From NCBI GenBank assembly GCA_002421825.1, contig DISR01000057.1, forward strand, positions 38,631 to 62,385: a stretch of 23,755 nt of DNA. The letters are read 5' to 3'. Shown here piece after piece: positions 1-7,459 of the stretch. This DNA is from Thiobacillus sp. UBA6205 (lineage in GTDB: Bacteria; Pseudomonadota; Gammaproteobacteria; Burkholderiales; Thiobacillaceae). The notes under the pieces are model-generated. The model worked only from the letters and a program-made list of their open reading frames with translations, was not told the origin of the DNA and made no database searches. Position 1 is the first letter of the stretch; every line of letters starts with the position of its first letter. The position numbers were made by a program, and so were the translations under genes.

Positions 1-1070
1 CCGGGCTCGGTCTCTGTCGTCAGCAGCATGCTGCTGTTGGGGTCGGAGAAGGCGATTGTCACTTCGTCGGCGGACAGCGCGTTGAGGCCATCCTGCAAAT
101 AGGTGACATTGAAGCCGATGTCGATCGGGTCTGCATCGTATGCGGCCTCTATTTCCTCCTGCGCCTCTTCCTGCTCATTGTTGTTGCACACCACGGTGAG
201 GCTGTTTGCGCTTGTCACCAAACGTACGCCGCGGAATTTCTCGTTTGACAGGATGGCGGCGCGCTGCAGCGCCTGGCCTGCAAGCTGCCGGTTGACCACC
301 AGTATCTTGTCGTGGCCCACCGGAATTACGCGCTGGTAGTCGGGAAACTTGCCGTCCACGATCTTGGACACGAGGCGGGTGCCGCCCAGCTCGATGGTGA
401 CCTGGTTCTCGCCCACACGCAGGATGACCGGCTCGTCGCTGTCCTGCAGCAACTTGACCAGTTCGACGATGGTTTTGCGCGGGATGATGACGTCCTTCTG
501 CGGCCCCGCCTTGTCCAGCGTGGTCTCCGCCAGCGACAAACGGTGACCGTCGGTAGCGACGACGCGCAGGGTTGTGCCGTCGAGCACCAGCAGCATGCCG
601 TTCAGATAGTAACGGATATCCTGTTGCGCCATGGCGAACTGCACCAGCTGCAGAAGATGCTTCAGCGTTTTTTGCGGCAGGCTGACTTCGCCCGCCACGC
701 CGGCGCCGGTTTCCATGCGCGGAAAGTCTGCTGCCGGCAGGGTCTGCAAGGTGAATCTGGATTTGCCCGCGCGCACTTCCAGCTGGGAATCCTTGCTGTC
801 CAGCTTGAGCCTGGCGTCCTCCGGAAGCGCCCGCGCGATGTCAAACAATTTGCGTGCGGCAACGGTAATGGCAAAGTCTTCCGTTGCCTTGCCGTCCAGA
901 GTGGTGCTGACTTGCAGCTCCAGGTCGGTTGCAAGCAGGGTCAGCCGATCGCCCTGTTTTTGCAACAGTACATTGGAAAGTATGGGAAGGGTATGCCGCT
1001 TTTCGACGACACCGACCGTAGCGGCAAGCGGGACAAGCAGGCTGTTGCGTTCCGTTTCCAGCAGTACCAT
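1..1070 (-). CDS. dnaN: DNA polymerase III beta sliding clamp, partial (C-terminus beyond left edge)
   Basis: This gene encodes the ring-shaped processivity clamp that tethers DNA polymerase III to DNA. The reverse-strand translation starts MVLLETERNSLLVPL and continues with the clamp signature RRHTLPILSN-like stretch (here KRHTLPILSNVLL), followed later by VVATDGHRLS and FPDYQRVIP, all typical of DnaN. About 356 codons are visible. The family is usually near 366-370 residues, so only the last ten or so residues (the usual VVMPMRL end) are missing beyond base 1. The ATG at 1070 is preceded by AAGGA about nine bases upstream, which fixes the start. It lies 192 bp downstream of dnaA in the same direction, the standard dnaA-dnaN order. 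Identification is secure. Confidence 0.97.
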   Translation of the reverse strand, partial: MVLLETERNSLLVPLAATVGVVEKRHTLPILSNVLLQKQGDRLTLLATDLELQVSTTLDGKATEDFAITVAARKLFDIARALPEDARLKLDSKDSQLEVRAGKSRFTLQTLPAADFPRMETGAGVAGEVSLPQKTLKHLLQLVQFAMAQQDIRYYLNGMLLVLDGTTLRVVATDGHRLSLAETTLDKAGPQKDVIIPRKTIVELVKLLQDSDEPVILRVGENQVTIELGGTRLVSKIVDGKFPDYQRVIPVGHDKILVVNRQLAGQALQRAAILSNEKFRGVRLVTSANSLTVVCNNNEQEEAQEEIEAAYDADPIDIGFNVTYLQDGLNALSADEVTIAFSDPNSSMLLTTETEP

Positions 1071-1262
1071 GTCTATATGTTCCTTGTGTTCGTTGTTTGG
1101 TGGACAGGCAAATCCGGTATAACTCGCGCTTCCCCAGGTGCGGCACGGTTATCAGGCCGGCCTGGGTCTGTGGGTAATTTCGATATTGGCTGTGCGTTGC
1201 TGTGGATCATTTTCCGCCATTCACGAATAGCTCCCGCTTTGTGCATGTTTATCCCCAAAACA
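1071..1262. promoter_or_regulatory. dnaA-dnaN intergenic region with a cluster of near-consensus DnaA boxes (candidate oriC part)
   Basis: This 192-bp spacer has no convincing gene. Three nine-mers differ from the DnaA box TTATCCACA at one position each: TTACCCACA on the minus strand at 1169-1177, TGATCCACA on the minus strand at 1201-1209, and TTATCCCCA on the plus strand at 1249-1257. The first two are both followed by G on their own strand, like strong DnaA boxes. Bacterial origins often lie in dnaA-dnaN or rpmH-dnaA spacers. That this is the unwinding region is inference: no clear AT-rich unwinding element was recognised. Confidence 0.45.
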
Positions 1263-2633
1263 TCAACTGGTCAGTGTTTGCAGCAGCACCAGGTAGTCGC
1301 GGCTGATATTCTGATCCTGTTCGCGCAGTTCGGCCACCTTGCGGCAGGCATGCAGGACGGTAGTGTGGTCACGGCCGCCGAAAGAATCGCCGATTTCGGG
1401 CAGGGATAACGGCGTGAGTTCCTTGGCCAGGGCCATGGCGATCTGGCGCGGGCGGGCAAGATTGCGGGTGCGCTTTTTTGAATACATGTCGGCCACCTTG
1501 ATCTTGTAGAAATCCGCCACCGTTTTCTGGATGTTTTCGATGGACACTTGCTTGTGTGCCGAGGCAATGAGGTCGCGCAGCGCGTCCTTGGCCAGGTTGA
1601 CCGTGACGGGCTTGTCGCTGAATTTGGCGTAGGCAACCACTCGTTTCAGCGCGCCTTCCAGTTCGCGCACGTTGGAGCGCACCTGCTTGGCGATGAAAAA
1701 GGCGACGTCCTCGTCGAGATCGATGCCGTCGGTCTGTGCCTTCTTTTGCAGGATGGCGACGCGCATTTCCAGCTCCGGCGGTTCGATCGCCACGGTCAGC
1801 CCCCAGGCGAAGCGTGACTTCAGGCGGTCTTCTATGCCGGAAAGATCCTTTGGGAAAGTATCGCTGGTGATGACGATCTGCTTCTTGTTCTCGATCAGGG
1901 CGTTGAAGACATAGAAGAACTCCTCCTGGGTGCGGTCCTTCTGGGCGAAAAACTGAATGTCGTCGACCAGCAGCACGTCCAGGGTCAGGTAATGTTTCTT
2001 GAAATCCTCGAAATTGCGGTGTCGGTAGGCCTTTACCATGTCGTTGACATAGTCGTTGGCGTGGATGTAACTGATGCGTGCGGCCGGGTTTTCCAGGCGG
2101 ATCCGGTTGCCTATGGCAAGCAGCAGGTGGGTTTTGCCCAGCCCGACGCCGCCGTAGATGAACATGGGATTGTAGGCCTGGCCGGGGTTTTCAGCCACTT
2201 GCATGGCAGCGGCGCGTGCCAGCTGATTGGCGCGGCCGCTCACGAAATTGTCGAAAGTGAACTGAGGATTGGTGCGCAGCCTGGAAGGATTGATGTCGCT
2301 GCTGGCCGGGGCCGGAACGGGAACCAGGGGGGACGGGGACTGCATCGGCGCGGAAACGGGCGGAACCGAGGAACGCGGCAACAGGGTGAATTCCAGCGGC
2401 TTTTCGGTGCCGTAATGGTTTTGCGCCCATTCCTGGAGACGCAGGGAAAACTTGTCGCGCACCCAGTCCAGAATGAAGCGGTTGGGAGCGGAAATTTTCA
2501 GTCCGCCCTCGTTTTCCTGGCAAGACAGGGGCTTGATCCAGGTATTGAATTGTTGTGGAGTAAGTTCCACGCGCAGACGGTCGAGGCAGGTTTCCCAGAA
2601 GCCGTCGAAGGAAGAAGAGGTAATGGCGGACAT
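1263..2633 (-). CDS. dnaA: Chromosomal replication initiator protein DnaA
   Basis: DnaA is the AAA+ ATPase that binds DnaA boxes, opens oriC and recruits the helicase. The 456-residue protein shows the full four-domain layout. Domain I is at about 1-85 (FWETCLDRLRVELTPQQFNTW). A Pro/Ser-rich linker covers about 88-120. In the AAA+ core, Walker A GGVGLGKT is at 161-168, Walker B LLVDDIQFF is around 221-229, and the SRFAWGL arginine region is around 273-279. The DNA-binding domain IV signature GGRDHTTVLHAC is at 419-430. Length matches the family. The start MSAITSSSFDGFWE fits DnaA N-termini, although no strong Shine-Dalgarno is visible before it. It is divergent from rpmH and upstream of dnaN. 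A perfect DnaA box overlaps its predicted promoter, suggesting autoregulation. Confidence 0.98.
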   Translation of the reverse strand: MSAITSSSFDGFWETCLDRLRVELTPQQFNTWIKPLSCQENEGGLKISAPNRFILDWVRDKFSLRLQEWAQNHYGTEKPLEFTLLPRSSVPPVSAPMQSPSPLVPVPAPASSDINPSRLRTNPQFTFDNFVSGRANQLARAAAMQVAENPGQAYNPMFIYGGVGLGKTHLLLAIGNRIRLENPAARISYIHANDYVNDMVKAYRHRNFEDFKKHYLTLDVLLVDDIQFFAQKDRTQEEFFYVFNALIENKKQIVITSDTFPKDLSGIEDRLKSRFAWGLTVAIEPPELEMRVAILQKKAQTDGIDLDEDVAFFIAKQVRSNVRELEGALKRVVAYAKFSDKPVTVNLAKDALRDLIASAHKQVSIENIQKTVADFYKIKVADMYSKKRTRNLARPRQIAMALAKELTPLSLPEIGDSFGGRDHTTVLHACRKVAELREQDQNISRDYLVLLQTLTS

Positions 2634-2678
2634 GCGCGGGAATTGGTTATGTTTTGGCAGGCGCGAGCAGAAGGGGCC

Positions 2679-2707
2679 ATTCTACCCGGAACGGACGGAC
2701 TTATCCA
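2679..2707 (-). promoter_or_regulatory. Predicted dnaA promoter, -35 overlapping a DnaA box
   Basis: Reading leftward, TGGATA (2707-2702) and TAGAAT (2684-2679) are separated by 17 bp and resemble sigma-70 -35 and -10 elements (4/6 and 5/6 matches). Transcription would begin near 2672, about 40 bases before the dnaA ATG. The -35 lies inside the perfect DnaA box at 2701-2709, so bound DnaA would block polymerase. DnaA autorepression is known in other bacteria; here it is inferred from position only. Confidence 0.5.
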
Positions 2708-2709
2708 CA
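2701..2709 (+). promoter_or_regulatory. Consensus DnaA box
   Basis: TTATCCACA is an exact match to the high-affinity DnaA binding nine-mer and sits in the 182-bp divergent spacer between dnaA and rpmH. It could serve origin function, dnaA autoregulation, or both. It is the only exact match recognised in this spacer. Confidence 0.75.
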
Positions 2710-2730
2710 GGGGGGGAGGGTAAACATGCC

Positions 2731-2760
2731 TTGACAGGGCAGGGGGGGAGAGCGTCTAAT
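2731..2760 (+). promoter_or_regulatory. Predicted rpmH promoter
   Basis: A perfect -35 TTGACA at 2731-2736 is followed after 18 bp by TCTAAT at 2755-2760 (4/6 to TATAAT). It faces rpmH, whose ATG is 56 bp downstream. The leader contains two T-rich runs. This is the best sigma-70-like match in the spacer and would drive rpmH-rnpA-yidD-yidC. Confidence 0.55.
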
Positions 2761-2815
2761 ATGCGGTTTTTTATGGGCTTTTTTCGGCCCGACCATTTAG
2801 CAAAGGCAGCAGAAA

Positions 2816-2950
2816 ATGAAACGTACCTATCAGCCTTCCGTTACCCGTCGCAAGCGTACCCACGGTTTTCGGGTGCGCATGAAAACCCGCGGCGGCCGCG
2901 CGGTCATCAACGCCCGCCGCGCCAAAGGCCGTCATCGCCTGGCTGTTTAA
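2816..2950 (+). CDS. rpmH: 50S ribosomal protein L34
   Basis: This 44-residue basic protein begins MKRTYQPSVTRRKRTHGF and ends AKGRHRLAV, matching the L34 family almost from end to end. L34 is one of the smallest proteins of the large ribosomal subunit. The ATG at 2816 follows an AAAGG stretch. The gene lies directly upstream of rnpA (10 bp gap), an arrangement conserved in most bacteria, and divergent from dnaA. Its length of 44 residues is the normal family length. Identification is certain despite the small size. Confidence 0.98.
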   Translation: MKRTYQPSVTRRKRTHGFRVRMKTRGGRAVINARRAKGRHRLAV

Positions 2951-2960
2951 AGTTCCGGTT

Positions 2961-3329
2961 TTGTCAGGCGGACAGGGATTTTCCCGCCGCCAGCGCCTGT
3001 TGACGGCGGCGGAATACGAGGCGACATTCACGCATCGTTGCGCGGTGCGCAGCGTATATTTCCAGGTCTTGGCGAGGCCCAACGAACAAGGGTTCGCCCG
3101 CCTGGGGATGATTGTTTCCAAGCGCCTGTTTCCGCATGCCGTTGACCGCAACCGCATGAGGCGGCGGATTCGCGAGGCCTTCAGGCGAATGGCCGTGGAT
3201 CTGCCCGCACTGGACATGGTCGTACGTCCAAACATCGCCTCGGGCAAGCACGACCCACGCACGGCCTTGTCCGAAGACCTGCGCGGCGCACTGGAAAAAG
3301 CGGCAAGAAAATGCTTTCCCGCCTGCTGA
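2961..3329 (+). CDS. rnpA: Ribonuclease P protein component
   Basis: RnpA is the protein cofactor of RNase P, which trims the 5' leader of tRNA precursors. The RNR signature RNRMRRRIREAFR is at about 63-75, after ARLGMIVSKR, as expected. An N-terminal FSRRQRLLTAAEYEATF stretch matches the family start (FPRxxRLLxxxxF). At 122 residues the length is normal. The best available start is TTG at 2961, because no ATG or GTG lies in frame between the rpmH stop and the conserved FSRRQRLL. It begins 10 bp after rpmH and its 3' end overlaps yidD by 19 bp, suggesting coupled translation. The start codon is the only uncertain point. Confidence 0.94.
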   Translation: MSGGQGFSRRQRLLTAAEYEATFTHRCAVRSVYFQVLARPNEQGFARLGMIVSKRLFPHAVDRNRMRRRIREAFRRMAVDLPALDMVVRPNIASGKHDPRTALSEDLRGALEKAARKCFPAC

Positions 3330-3523
3330 TTCTGCTGGTACGGTTTTATCAATACGCCATCAGCCCGCTGCTGCCACCCAGTTGCCGCTACTTGCCCACC
3401 TGTTCGGACTATGCGCAGGAGGCATTGCGCAAGCACGGTGCAATCAGGGGAAGCTGGCTGGCAATCAAGCGCATCGGCCGCTGCCGGCCGGGTTGTCCCG
3501 GCGGGCACGACCCGGTGCCGTAA
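3311..3523 (+). CDS. yidD: Membrane protein insertion efficiency factor YidD
   Basis: YidD is a small amphipathic inner-membrane-associated protein that helps YidC-dependent insertion. The 70-residue product shows the family pattern: a hydrophobic start (LLILLVRFYQYAISPLLPPS), then CRYLPTCSDYAQEAL, HGAIRGSWLAIKRIGRCRPG and the terminal GGHDPVP. The conserved cysteines in SCRYLPTCS and in RCRPGCPGG are present. It overlaps the end of rnpA by 19 bp and precedes yidC by 45 bp, the standard rpmH-rnpA-yidD-yidC order. Only the exact biochemical role is less settled in the literature. Confidence 0.96.
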   Translation: MLSRLLILLVRFYQYAISPLLPPSCRYLPTCSDYAQEALRKHGAIRGSWLAIKRIGRCRPGCPGGHDPVP

Positions 3524-3568
3524 TATACGGCTGTTACGATAGAAGCACCCGGAGCAAGTTACCAAATC

Positions 3569-5227
3569 ATGGATACCCAACGTCTGATTCTTTTTGTCGT
3601 GTTCTCCTTCTCCCTGTTGCTGTTGTGGGAGGCCTGGCAAACCAAGGATCAGGCACCGCAAGTGACCGCAACAACCGAACAAGCCGCCAAGCAGTCGGCA
3701 GACGGGGTGCCCTCGGCAACGCCGGCACAGGCAAGCAAGCCGGTTGAGCAACAGTCGCCGCAGCGCAGCGCGACAATGGCCGGCGGTACGCGAGCCATTG
3801 TGGAAACCGACGTGGTTCGTGCCGAAATCGATGCCAACGGCGGCGACCTGCGCAGGCTCGAACTCATCGGCTATCATGAGCTGGACGATGCGCAGAGGGC
3901 CCTGGTGCTGCTGAACGATGCCGTCAATACGCCTTATGTGATGCAGAACGGTTTGCTGTGGGGGCTGCCCACGCACAAGGACGTGTTCCAGCTGACGCCG
4001 GGCACGCACAAACTCGCCGGCGACACGCTGTCGGTGCCAATGAGCTGGCACAACCCGGCAACCGGCATGGCGGTGGAAAAAACCTATGTATTCCGTCGCG
4101 GCAGCTACGAGATCGAGCTCACCCAGAAAATCAGCAATGGCGGCAGCGAGCCGGTGCAGCTGGAAAGCTATGCGCAGCTGGTGCGGCATGGCAAGGCGCC
4201 GGAAGGCGAATCCAGGTTTCTCTATACGTTTACCGGCCCGGCGGTTTATACCGACGCAGCCAAGTTCCAGAAAATCAAGTTCGAGGACATCGCCGATGGC
4301 GATGCCGAGTTCCAGAAGACCGCCAAGGATGGCTGGATCGGCATGCTGCAGCACCACTTCGTCGCCGCCTGGCTGCCCAAGGCGGGCGCGTCGCGCACTT
4401 ACTACGTGGACAGGCTGGGCGAGGATCTCTATTCGGCCGGCTACAAGCAACCCCACGGCACGCTGTTGCCCGGCCAGAGCACGATGCTGACCACCCGGCT
4501 GTATATCGGTCCGCAAGTGCAAAGCGCCCTCGAGGCCGCCGCGCCCGGCCTCGATCTGACGCGCGACTATGGCTGGCTGACGCCGATCGCGGCCCCCATG
4601 TTCTGGGCGCTGGAGAAAATCCACGGTTTCGTCGGCAACTGGGGCTGGGCCATCGTGATTTTCACCATCCTGCTGAAGCTCGCGCTGTTCCCGCTGTCGG
4701 CTTCGGGCTACAAGGGCATGGCGCAAATGCGCGCCCTGGGCCCGCGCCTGCAAAAAATGAAGGAAATGTATGGCGACGATCGCCAGAAGCTGCACCAGGC
4801 GATGGCCGATCTGTACAAGAAGGAAAAGATCAACCCGCTCGGCGGCTGCATGCCCATCCTGCTGCAGATCCCGGTGTTCATCGCCCTCTACTACGTGCTG
4901 ATTGCGGCGGTGGAAATGCGCGGCGCGCCCTGGCTGGGTTGGATCACCGACCTGTCCGCGCCGGATCCCTACTACGTGCTGCCAGTGCTGATGGGCATCA
5001 GTTCCATCATCCAGGTCAAGCTTAATCCGACGCCGCCCGACCCCATCCAGGCCAAGATCATGATGGCCATGCCGGTGGCATTTTCCGTGATGTTCGTCTT
5101 CTTCGCTTCCGGCCTGGTGTTGTACTGGCTGCTGAGCAACATCTTGTCCATTGCCCAGCAATGGGTCATCAACAAGAAGTACGGCGATGGCGCAGGCGGC
5201 GCGAAACCCGCCCATGCCAGGAAATAA
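3569..5227 (+). CDS. yidC: Membrane protein insertase YidC
   Basis: YidC inserts and folds inner-membrane proteins, including the F0 subunits a and c encoded later in this window. The 552-residue protein has an N-terminal membrane segment (about 6-22, LILFVVFSFSLLLLWEAW). A long periplasmic domain spans about 60-340. The conserved insertase core follows: WGWAIVIFTILLKLALFPLS, then MAQMRALGP, whose Arg388 corresponds to the groove arginine of the family. NPLGGCMPILLQIPVFIALYY and further helices follow up to NILSIAQQWVINKKYG. Length and order match Gram-negative YidC. The ATG at 3569 is preceded by a distant GGAG. Its 3' end overlaps mnmE by 14 bp. Confidence 0.98.
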   Translation: MDTQRLILFVVFSFSLLLLWEAWQTKDQAPQVTATTEQAAKQSADGVPSATPAQASKPVEQQSPQRSATMAGGTRAIVETDVVRAEIDANGGDLRRLELIGYHELDDAQRALVLLNDAVNTPYVMQNGLLWGLPTHKDVFQLTPGTHKLAGDTLSVPMSWHNPATGMAVEKTYVFRRGSYEIELTQKISNGGSEPVQLESYAQLVRHGKAPEGESRFLYTFTGPAVYTDAAKFQKIKFEDIADGDAEFQKTAKDGWIGMLQHHFVAAWLPKAGASRTYYVDRLGEDLYSAGYKQPHGTLLPGQSTMLTTRLYIGPQVQSALEAAAPGLDLTRDYGWLTPIAAPMFWALEKIHGFVGNWGWAIVIFTILLKLALFPLSASGYKGMAQMRALGPRLQKMKEMYGDDRQKLHQAMADLYKKEKINPLGGCMPILLQIPVFIALYYVLIAAVEMRGAPWLGWITDLSAPDPYYVLPVLMGISSIIQVKLNPTPPDPIQAKIMMAMPVAFSVMFVFFASGLVLYWLLSNILSIAQQWVINKKYGDGAGGAKPAHARK

Positions 5228-6554
5228 GGCCGATGTCATCGCCGCCCTTGCCACCCCGGCAGGGCGCGGCGGCATCGGCGTGGTGCGGGTGTCCGGCGGC
5301 GATCTCGCTGTCCTGGCCCGCGGCCTCGTCGGCGGCCTGCCCAGGCCGCGCTACGCCCGCCATACCGCTTTCCTCGACGCCAGCGGCGCGCCCATCGACC
5401 AGGGCATCGCGCTGTATTTTCCCGCGCCGCATTCCTTTACCGGCGAACACGTGCTGGAACTGCAGGGCCATGGCGGCCCGGCGGTGATGCAGGCGCTGCT
5501 GGCGCGCTGCCTAGAACTGGGCGCGCGGTTGGCCGAACCGGGCGAATTCACCTATCGCGCCTATGCCAACGGCAAGCTCGACCTGGCGCAGGCGGAAAGC
5601 GTGGCCGACCTCATCGACGCCTCGTCCGCGGAGGCGGCGCGCTCGGCGCTGCATTCCCTCAGCGGCGAATTTTCACGACGCATCCAGGGCATGCAGGCGC
5701 GGCTGACCGAACTGCGCATGCGCGTGGAGGCGAGCCTGGATTTTCCCGAAGAAGAAGACGTAGTCGAGGCGGAGCAGGTAAAGGTGCGCGCCGGCATCGC
5801 CGAAACCCTGCAGCAGCTGGCGGGCGTGCTGGCTGCGGCCAGACAGGGCGCCTTGCTCAGGGACGGCGTGCAGGTTGCGCTGATCGGCCAGCCCAATGTC
5901 GGCAAGTCCAGCCTCATGAACGCCCTGGCCGGGCAGGAGGTGGCGATCGTCACCGACATCGCCGGCACCACGCGCGATGCGCTGCGCCAGGAAATCCATA
6001 TCGAAGGGGTCGGCTTCCATCTGGTCGATACCGCCGGCTTGCGCGAAACCGCGGACACGGTCGAGCAGATGGGCATCGCGCGTACCTGGGCGGCGCTGGA
6101 AAAGGCGGGGATTGCCCTGCTGCTGGTGGATAGCCAGCACGGCCTGGGCGAGCAGGAACGCGCCATCATCGCGCGCCTGCCGCAAGGCATCACGCGTATT
6201 ACCGTGCACAACAAGACCGACCTTTCCGGCGAGCACTCCCGGATGGAGCCCGGTCCGGAAGTCTGGCTTTCCGCGAAAAGCGGCGAAGGCATCGACCTGC
6301 TGCGTGCGGAGCTCCTCCGCACGGCGGGCTGGCAACCGGCGGGAGAGGGCGGCTTCATGGCGCGCCAGCGGCATCTGGATGCGCTGGCACGTGCCGAGTC
6401 GCGGCTGCAGGCCGCTCAGACGCTGGCCGGGCGGCTGGAATTGCAGGCGGAGGAGTTGCGCCTGGCCCAGGAGGCGCTGTCTGAAATTACCGGCGAACTC
6501 ACGCCGGACGACTTGCTGGGCGAGATATTCAGCCGATTCTGCATCGGCAAATGA
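5214..6554 (+). CDS. mnmE: tRNA uridine-34 modification GTPase MnmE
   Basis: MnmE works with MnmG to place the carboxymethylaminomethyl group on wobble uridine 34 of tRNAs. The N-terminal folate-binding domain is seen in ATPAGRGGIGVVRVSG, the FTGEHVLELQGHGG block and the LAEPGEFTYRAYANGKLDLAQAE region. The inserted G domain has GQPNVGKS at 225-232, then DIAGTTRD, DTAGLRE and NKTD. The C-terminal FCIGK with its catalytic cysteine is intact. I chose ATG 5214 (446 residues) because the short N-terminus before ATPAGRGG matches the family. ATG 5187 would add nine residues. It overlaps the yidC end. Its partner mnmG lies 6.5 kb away, separated by accessory genes. Confidence 0.96.
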   Translation: MPGNKADVIAALATPAGRGGIGVVRVSGGDLAVLARGLVGGLPRPRYARHTAFLDASGAPIDQGIALYFPAPHSFTGEHVLELQGHGGPAVMQALLARCLELGARLAEPGEFTYRAYANGKLDLAQAESVADLIDASSAEAARSALHSLSGEFSRRIQGMQARLTELRMRVEASLDFPEEEDVVEAEQVKVRAGIAETLQQLAGVLAAARQGALLRDGVQVALIGQPNVGKSSLMNALAGQEVAIVTDIAGTTRDALRQEIHIEGVGFHLVDTAGLRETADTVEQMGIARTWAALEKAGIALLLVDSQHGLGEQERAIIARLPQGITRITVHNKTDLSGEHSRMEPGPEVWLSAKSGEGIDLLRAELLRTAGWQPAGEGGFMARQRHLDALARAESRLQAAQTLAGRLELQAEELRLAQEALSEITGELTPDDLLGEIFSRFCIGK

Positions 6555-6606
6555 CCCCCTTCCGAAACCAACGCTGACTTGTCGACATCATTGATTCGGA
6601 AAGGGG
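6555..6606. terminator. Imperfect inverted repeat between convergent genes, possible bidirectional terminator
   Basis: Arms CCCCCTTCCGAA (6555-6566) and TTCGGAAAGGGG (6595-6606) can pair with one bulged base across a 28-base loop. The hairpin lies directly after the mnmE stop and 12 bases from the end of the convergent sulfotransferase gene. There is no run of Ts after either arm and the loop is long, so an intrinsic terminator is only a possibility. Position is the main support. Confidence 0.35.
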
Positions 6607-6618
6607 ATCAAAAGCCTT

Positions 6619-7443
6619 CTACCAGCCGGATTCGAGATCGTAGCCGAAATCGGCCTTGCAGTATTTGCGGTAGGTTTCCAGGAAGAAGCGCTTGTCATCG
6701 TCCGAATAGATGGCGAGCGGATTCTTGTTGTCCTGATGCACGACCTTGTGTGCGATGTCCGGCGATTCCTTCTGCGCCATGCTTTCCTTGGAGGACTGCT
6801 CGATGCACCAGGCCAGGGTTTCGTCGTCAATGGCCGGCATGTGCAGGAACTGCATGATGTCGCGCAGGTGGCGTGCGGTATCGCGCCGCAATTCCTCGTA
6901 GCGCACCAGATGGATATGGCCGGGCCGCAATTGCATCATGCGCCCCCAGCTGTTCTGGAAGCGCAGGTCCCACCAGATGTCCTTGTCGAATTTGCGTTTC
7001 CTCGAGTTTTGCCGCAGCAATTCGACGTTCGCGCGCAGGTACTCGGAGAACGGGATCTTGTAGCGCGCCTCGAAGCGACGGTAATGCGAGGCGGCAATGA
7101 CGCGCGGATCGCGCATCAACAGTACGTAATCAGGCAGCCTGATCAATGAAAGCGCCAGGCGGTTGGTGATGAGCGGGGTGGGTATCTGGTGGCTGCTGAC
7201 GATGCGGGGAATCTGCGGATATTTGGAGGCGTCCTGCGGTGCGCAAATGAAGTCATTGTCCTGGATGTACTCCGGCTCGGGCAGGTTATAAGCCCTGGCC
7301 ATGGCCATCGACAGCATGTTGCGCAGCCAGTGGGTGCCGGACTGGTGCATGCTGATGATGTGGCCGTCCGAATTGCGGTGACGCACCAGGGACAGATTGG
7401 TCAGGTCGCGGGTGAGGCGGGCGTTCCAGTATGGGGAAATCAT
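6619..7443 (-). CDS. Sulfotransferase-family protein, copy 1
   Basis: This 274-residue protein has the hallmarks of PAPS-dependent sulfotransferases. The 5'-phosphosulfate loop is SMHQSGTHWLRN (31-42), the candidate catalytic histidine sits in RIVSSHQIPTPL (about residue 85), and the 3'-phosphate-binding region is LLMRDPRVIAASHYRR (108-123). IHLVRYEELRRDT and an Ile/Trp-rich C-terminus follow. There is no signal peptide or membrane segment, so a cytoplasmic enzyme is expected. The acceptor is unknown; a carbohydrate, lipid or other alcohol is possible. It lies 16 bp downstream of a clear paralogue in the same direction. No strong Shine-Dalgarno precedes the ATG at 7443, so it may be translated by coupling. 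Family call is firm; substrate cannot be inferred. Confidence 0.85.
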   Translation of the reverse strand: MISPYWNARLTRDLTNLSLVRHRNSDGHIISMHQSGTHWLRNMLSMAMARAYNLPEPEYIQDNDFICAPQDASKYPQIPRIVSSHQIPTPLITNRLALSLIRLPDYVLLMRDPRVIAASHYRRFEARYKIPFSEYLRANVELLRQNSRKRKFDKDIWWDLRFQNSWGRMMQLRPGHIHLVRYEELRRDTARHLRDIMQFLHMPAIDDETLAWCIEQSSKESMAQKESPDIAHKVVHQDNKNPLAIYSDDDKRFFLETYRKYCKADFGYDLESGW

Positions 7444-7459
7444 GGCGTATGCGTGCGGC

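Noticed and set aside
1073..1258. Possible 61-residue gene between dnaA and dnaN
   Set aside because: No family resemblance and no ribosome site recognised; it spans the DnaA-box cluster, better read as regulatory DNA.
312..1409. Long plus-strand open frame of 365 codons across dnaN and the spacer
   Set aside because: It is antisense to dnaN, whose protein is unmistakable on the other strand; the frame is open only through codon bias.
2771..5275. 834-codon minus-strand open frame opposite rpmH, rnpA, yidD and yidC
   Set aside because: It runs antisense to four conserved genes, is rich in His/Gln/Arg in the style of a shadow translation, and has no recognisable domain.
5448..5453. CACGTG in mnmE as a further parS (another at 6388-6393)
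   Set aside because: Only the central six bases match; the flanking TTT/AAA arms required for parS are absent.
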